A stretch of DNA of 64,000 nt from Planctomycetota bacterium (lineage in GTDB: Bacteria; Planctomycetota; UBA1135; GCA-002686595), in contig JAKVCD010000019.1 in assembly GCA_022446815.1 (NCBI GenBank), positions 23,011-87,010 on the forward strand. Reading direction: 5' to 3'. Below are positions 60,203 to 64,000 of the stretch, one piece after another; the stretch's first letter is position 1, and each line of letters starts with the position of its first letter. The position numbers were made by a program, and so were the translations under genes. The notes under the pieces are model-generated. The model did no database searches. It was not told the DNA's origin and worked only from the letters and a program-made list of their open reading frames with translations.

Positions 60203-61690
60203 TCAGCCTCGCTTCCGAGTGCGCGTCCGCCAGGACTCCCACGATCCAGCTAGCTCCTCTGTCAGCTCTGGATGTACTTCGGAGAGGTCCCTCGCCTCGG
60301 TCGGGTCAGCCTCGATGTTGTAGAGCTCCCAGCGCTTCCACCTCTTCTCCCAAGAGATCTTCCAAGCCCCACGTCTGTAGGCCCGGTTGCCAGACCACAG
60401 CCACCCCCACTCCGGCGGCGAGCTTCGCTCACCTCCGGTCAAGACCGGCGCGAGGCTCTCACCATCAAGCTCCTCGGGCAGCGTACCTGCCCCGGCGAGC
60501 TCTAAGAAGGTAGGCAGGAGATCGATGATGTGGCCAGGCTCTCGAGTGAGCGTCCCAGGCTTGATCCCTGCCGGCCAGCGCGCGACGAGCGGCGTAGCTA
60601 CGCCGCCTTGGTGCACCCACTGCTTGTAGCGACGAAAGGGCGTGTTCTGCGCCCACGCCCAGCCAGGCCCACAGGTCACGTAGTGCTCCTTAGGACCAGG
60701 GATCCGCTCAGGCCTCTCCCCGCCCGGGAGCTCAGCGCAAGCGCCGTTGTCCGAGAGAAAGAGGACGAGCGTGTCCTCTGCGACACCAGCACGTTCGAGC
60801 GCGGCGAGGACCTCGCCTACGCCGTCATCCATGCTCGTCACCATCGCCGCGTACACCTCCATCCGATCAGCCTGCCACTCTTTGTGCTGCGCCATCTCCC
60901 AAGAGGTCACCTCGCGCTCCATCGGCGCGGGGACCGTCCCCTCTTCAAAGAGGCCGAGCTCGAGCTGTCGCTCGAAGCGCGCGCGGGCGATCTCTTCCCA
61001 GCCCACGTCATAGCGACCCTCTTGCGAGGCGATGTCCTCGGGACGCGCGTGGAGCGGGTAGTGCGGAGCCGTGTAAGGGAGGTAGAGAAAGAACGGCGCG
61101 CCCTCTGCTCCGAACGCCTCGATCCGCTCGACAGCGCGCTCGGTGAAGGCGTCGGTGGTGTAGTACCCCTCTGGGAACTCTGTCACGCGATCTTCGCCAT
61201 CACAGAAGACTCTCACCCTCCCACCCTTGAAGTCCGGGTCTGGCTGCGCGGGGTCAAAGAAGTTGCAGCAGCCGTCGAGCAAGCCATACGAGAACTCGAA
61301 GCCGCGGTCGAGGGGACGACTCGGGGCCTGACTCCCTTGGTGCCACTTTCCGCTGAAGGCCGTACGGTAGCCGAGCGCAGCGAGGCGCTCAGCTACGGTG
61401 GGGACCTCTGGGCTCAGGCTCCCGCCCGCGTCGCGCGGATAGGTGCCCGTGAGGACTGACGCGCGCGTCGTCGTGCACTTGGCGTTGTTGTGGAACTGCG
61501 TGAACAACACCCCGTCCCGCGCGAGGCTGTCGATGTGCGGAGTCTCGATCTCGCCGCCATAGCAGCCTAGATCACTCCAGCCCATGTCATCCGCCATGAT
61601 GAGCACGACATTCGGCGGCTTCGGCCCGACGTCGAGCCTAGGGGCGTGGCAAGACCAAGTGAGAGCTAGGAGCGCGAGGATGTGACGCAT
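60203..61690 (-). CDS. Arylsulfatase-like protein with CTTTR active-site motif
   Basis: A 495-residue exported protein of the sulfatase family. A hydrophobic start (LALLALTWSCHAP) may be a signal or lipoprotein peptide. VVLIMADDMGWSDLGCYGG gives metal ligands Asp34/Asp35. The nucleophile region is CTTTRASVLTGTYP, Cys72 to Arg76; the third position is Thr instead of the Pro of C-x-P-x-R. FLSDNGACAELPGG and GHIIDLLPTFLELAGAG continue the family pattern, and the end has WELYNIEADPTEARDLSEVHPELTEEL. The substrate is probably a sulfated glycan. It is divergent from the DUF1080 gene, 50 bases apart. Confidence 0.9.
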   Translation of the reverse strand: MRHILALLALTWSCHAPRLDVGPKPPNVVLIMADDMGWSDLGCYGGEIETPHIDSLARDGVLFTQFHNNAKCTTTRASVLTGTYPRDAGGSLSPEVPTVAERLAALGYRTAFSGKWHQGSQAPSRPLDRGFEFSYGLLDGCCNFFDPAQPDPDFKGGRVRVFCDGEDRVTEFPEGYYTTDAFTERAVERIEAFGAEGAPFFLYLPYTAPHYPLHARPEDIASQEGRYDVGWEEIARARFERQLELGLFEEGTVPAPMEREVTSWEMAQHKEWQADRMEVYAAMVTSMDDGVGEVLAALERAGVAEDTLVLFLSDNGACAELPGGERPERIPGPKEHYVTCGPGWAWAQNTPFRRYKQWVHQGGVATPLVARWPAGIKPGTLTREPGHIIDLLPTFLELAGAGTLPEELDGESLAPVLTGGERSSPPEWGWLWSGNRAYRRGAWKISWEKRWKRWELYNIEADPTEARDLSEVHPELTEELAGSWESWRTRTRKRG

Positions 61691-61740
61691 CTCTTCATGC
61701 TAAACAGCACTCGCAGGCTGAGTCTCCATAGAATGTCAGC

Positions 61741-64000
61741 ATGAACCTCTGCGCGCTGATGCTTGTGATGGGCCTAGCCCAATCTGATGACCGGAATTGG
61801 ATCGACCTCTTCGACGGGGAGAGCCTCTCAGGCTGGAGCGGCGACGAGTCCTTCTGGCGTGTCGAAGACGGCGCCATCGTTGGCGAGAGCACCGCGCAGA
61901 ACCCACTGAAGGCTACGACCTACCTCATCTGTGATCAGGTGCGCGCAGCGGACTTTGAGTTCGAGTGCAGCTTCAGGATCCGCGGGGGGAACTCGGGTGT
62001 TCAGTTCAGGACAGAACGAAATGGCGAGAGGAGCGTCCGCGGTTACCAAGCTGACCTAGAGGATGGACCTAACTGGACCGGCTGCCTCTACGAGCAAGAC
62101 GGGCGCGGAGTGATGGTGCGTCGAGGCGAGCGCGCCACCTTCGCCGCGGGGAAGGCCAAGGAGGTCACTGGGAGCACTGGCGACCCAAAGGAGCTCTTGG
62201 ACAAGGTGCCGGCGGGCGAATGGAACCGCTATCAAATCCGCGCGATCGGTAACGTCGTCGAGCTCAGCATCAACGACGTCTTGATGTGCACCCTAGAAGA
62301 CAAAGACCCCGGACGGACGCCCGCGGGGCTCTTCTGTGTTCAACTCCACCAGGGGCCGCCCATGAAGGTGGAGTTCAAGGACCTGCGCGTGAGGCACCTC
62401 GGCGACCCCCCCGGCCCTGCAGCTCAGGAGCTTGAAGATCCTCAGAGCCCACGCTGGATCTGGCTCGACGCAGACGGCGCCGACGATGAGCGCGCCTGGT
62501 TCCGCAAGCGCGTGAAGATCGAGCGCGAGCTGAAGAGGGCTGAGTTCTGGATGAGCTGCGACAACCAAGGTGAGGCTTTCTTCAACGGCAAGCGCGCCCT
62601 GCTGAACTTCCGATGGGAGCAGCCTAGCTCAGTCGATGTGACCAAGCGGCTCAAGGCAGGCGAGAACTGGATCGCCGTCTCCATGAAGAACGCGGGTGGA
62701 CCCGCGGCGCTCATCGCAGAGCTCACGCTGGAGTACGTCGACGGGAGCACTGAGAAGATCAAGAGCGACGCGTCCTGGCGCTCCTCTGGAGAGGGCCCGG
62801 AGGGCTGGAAGACCGCGAGCTTTGACGACGCAGGCTGGGGCGGCTCCACCGACCTCGGCGCAATCGGCACCTCTCCCTGGGGTCTTCTCCCCGGCGCTGA
62901 ACCCTACGTGGAGGAGCGCGCGCTCGACGGCTCGAAGGTCACCGTGCCGGAGGGTTTCCGCTGCGAGCTCGTCTACTCCGTACCTAAGCACGAGCAGGGC
63001 TCTTGGGTCTCGATGTGCTTTGACGAGCGCGGACGCATGTACGCCTGTGACCAGTACGGGCGCATGTATCGCCTGACCATGGAAGGGGGCGAGCCAGAGA
63101 TCGAGCTCCTCGACATTCCGCTCGGCGAAGCGCAGGGCATGTGCTTCCTAGATGGGGTGCTTTACGTGATTGTCTCAGGTACGGGCAGCTACAAGACCGG
63201 CCTTTACAAGGTCACCGACACGAACGGTGACGGAGACATAGACACCGTCAGCACCCTGCGCCTCTTCAGCGAGAAGTGGGGCGGCGAGCACGGTCCGCAC
63301 GCGGTCATCCCTGGTCCGGGCTTTGCTCCTGGCGAGACTGGTCTCTGGATCGTCGCTGGAAACCACACCCCTTTACCGGAGCCCATCGACGAGAGCCGCG
63401 CTCCAGAGGTCTGGGACGAAGACCAGCTCCTCCCCCGCAGTCCTGACGCGCGCGGCCACGCCGTGGGCTACATGGCGCCGGGTGGATGGGCTGTACAGAC
63501 CGACGTCAACGCAGAGCGCTGGGTGCTCCACGCGATCGGCATGCGCAACGCGTATGACATCGCCTTCAACTCTCTCGGTGATCTCTTCACCTTCGACTCT
63601 GACATGGAGTGGGACGTGGGTCTGCCTTGGTATCGACCGACGAGAGTCAGCCACCTAGTGAGCGGATCGGAGTCTGGCTGGCGACACGGCAGCGGTAAGT
63701 GGCCCGAGTGGGCCCCTGACAGCCTCCCTGGCATCGAGGACATCGGGCTCTCCTCCCCCACTGGGATCAACTTCGGCTATGGAGCCTCCTTCCCGAGCGA
63801 GTATCAAGAGGCGCTCTTCGTCGCGGACTGGGCCTACGGGACGATCTACGCCGTACACCTCGAGCCATCGGGCGCGAGCTACACCGCGAGCTCTGAGGCC
63901 TTCGCTGTCGGCAAGCCGCTCCCGGTCACGGACACTGCGATCGGCCCAGACGGCGCGCTCTGGTTCACCACCGGCGGACGCCGCACCCAGTCCGGCGTCT
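61741..64000 (+). CDS. DUF1080 protein with Gal-binding-like and membrane-dehydrogenase-type propeller domains (3' end cut)
   Basis: The first 753 codons of an exported protein; the rest lies beyond the right edge. A short signal-like start (CALMLVMGLAQ) precedes a DUF1080 domain (about residues 18-218: WIDLFDGESLSGW, GNSGVQFRTERN, EWNRYQIRAIGN, FKDLRVRHLG). Residues about 235-390 resemble a galactose-binding-like domain (RAEFWMSCDNQGEAFFNG, AGENWIAVSMKNAGG). From about 400 (VPEGFRCELVYSVP) a propeller of the PVC-type membrane-bound dehydrogenase kind begins, with MCFDERGRMYACDQYGRMYRL and DTNGDGDIDTV. DUF1080 proteins include 3-keto-disaccharide hydrolases. The combination suggests a large cell-surface sugar-processing protein. 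Missing C-terminal parts often include HEAT repeats and cytochrome c. Confidence 0.85.
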   Translation, partial: MNLCALMLVMGLAQSDDRNWIDLFDGESLSGWSGDESFWRVEDGAIVGESTAQNPLKATTYLICDQVRAADFEFECSFRIRGGNSGVQFRTERNGERSVRGYQADLEDGPNWTGCLYEQDGRGVMVRRGERATFAAGKAKEVTGSTGDPKELLDKVPAGEWNRYQIRAIGNVVELSINDVLMCTLEDKDPGRTPAGLFCVQLHQGPPMKVEFKDLRVRHLGDPPGPAAQELEDPQSPRWIWLDADGADDERAWFRKRVKIERELKRAEFWMSCDNQGEAFFNGKRALLNFRWEQPSSVDVTKRLKAGENWIAVSMKNAGGPAALIAELTLEYVDGSTEKIKSDASWRSSGEGPEGWKTASFDDAGWGGSTDLGAIGTSPWGLLPGAEPYVEERALDGSKVTVPEGFRCELVYSVPKHEQGSWVSMCFDERGRMYACDQYGRMYRLTMEGGEPEIELLDIPLGEAQGMCFLDGVLYVIVSGTGSYKTGLYKVTDTNGDGDIDTVSTLRLFSEKWGGEHGPHAVIPGPGFAPGETGLWIVAGNHTPLPEPIDESRAPEVWDEDQLLPRSPDARGHAVGYMAPGGWAVQTDVNAERWVLHAIGMRNAYDIAFNSLGDLFTFDSDMEWDVGLPWYRPTRVSHLVSGSESGWRHGSGKWPEWAPDSLPGIEDIGLSSPTGINFGYGASFPSEYQEALFVADWAYGTIYAVHLEPSGASYTASSEAFAVGKPLPVTDTAIGPDGALWFTTGGRRTQSGV

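Noticed and set aside
60530..61459. A 309-codon plus-strand frame
   Set aside because: It is the complement of the arylsulfatase gene; composition is R/L-rich without motifs.
1..64000. Search by eye for tRNA, rRNA, CRISPR arrays, transposases and att sites
   Set aside because: Intergenic regions are short and none showed a cloverleaf, regular spacer repeats or terminal inverted repeats; no transposase or integrase motifs were found in the genes.

Overview
This 64 kb window is GC-rich and almost wholly coding. It looks like the chromosome of a planctomycete (phylum Planctomycetota). The case rests on several sulfatases, a secreted DUF1080 protein joined to a membrane-bound-dehydrogenase-type propeller, DUF3500 and DUF58/BatA-E proteins, exported lectins sharing a Cys-rich C-terminal domain, and the scarcity of Shine-Dalgarno sites. 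The phylum is an inference from gene content. No rRNA, tRNA, CRISPR array, insertion sequence or phage gene was seen. Genes are packed tightly, and many neighbours share ATGA, GTGA or TGATG overlaps that suggest translational coupling.

Layout. 0-4.3 kb: the 5' part of tatC (cut by the left edge), a membrane-anchored coiled-coil protein ending in a BRCT domain, then coaE and rho. 4.3-9.8 kb: surface-glycan genes: a GT4, a GT2, a GT4 with a long coiled-coil tail, and an SDR oxidoreductase. 9.9-13.9 kb: three overlapping prepilin-like genes, the third with a CxxCH motif. 13.9-24.6 kb: housekeeping and small modules: trxB, DUF2203 plus an IMPase-like gene, an ABC exporter, two small membrane proteins, GDPD plus a short GlpD, ferredoxin plus elbB, and a histidine phosphatase plus a GT4.

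24.5-52.6 kb is one unbroken run of minus-strand genes. Read in the direction of transcription it is hemF, an MsbA-like ABC exporter, a GH113-like lipoprotein, an MFS carrier, recG, a GT4, a HEAT-repeat protein, a lytic transglycosylase, MscS, then the moxR/DUF58/bat cluster (moxR, DUF58, DUF4381-like, batA, batB, batC, batD, batE), a sulfatase-like lipoprotein and two GT4s. Seven glycosyltransferases lie in the window, so making surface polysaccharide is a major theme.

52.6-64 kb is a secreted-protein region: a HExxH-Sel1 lipoprotein, a sulfatase fused to a SAM methyltransferase, a DUF3500 lipoprotein, a remnant of a lectin gene, two tandem C-type lectins, an arylsulfatase with an unusual active-site motif, and a large DUF1080-propeller protein cut by the right edge. 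Together they suggest binding and breakdown of sulfated glycans outside the cytoplasm.

The most unusual items are the sulfatase-methyltransferase fusion, the regular tryptophan spacing in the glycosyltransferase coiled coil, the Cys-rich C-terminal domain shared by the lectins and the remnant gene, the CxxCH prepilin-like protein, and the membrane-tethered BRCT protein.
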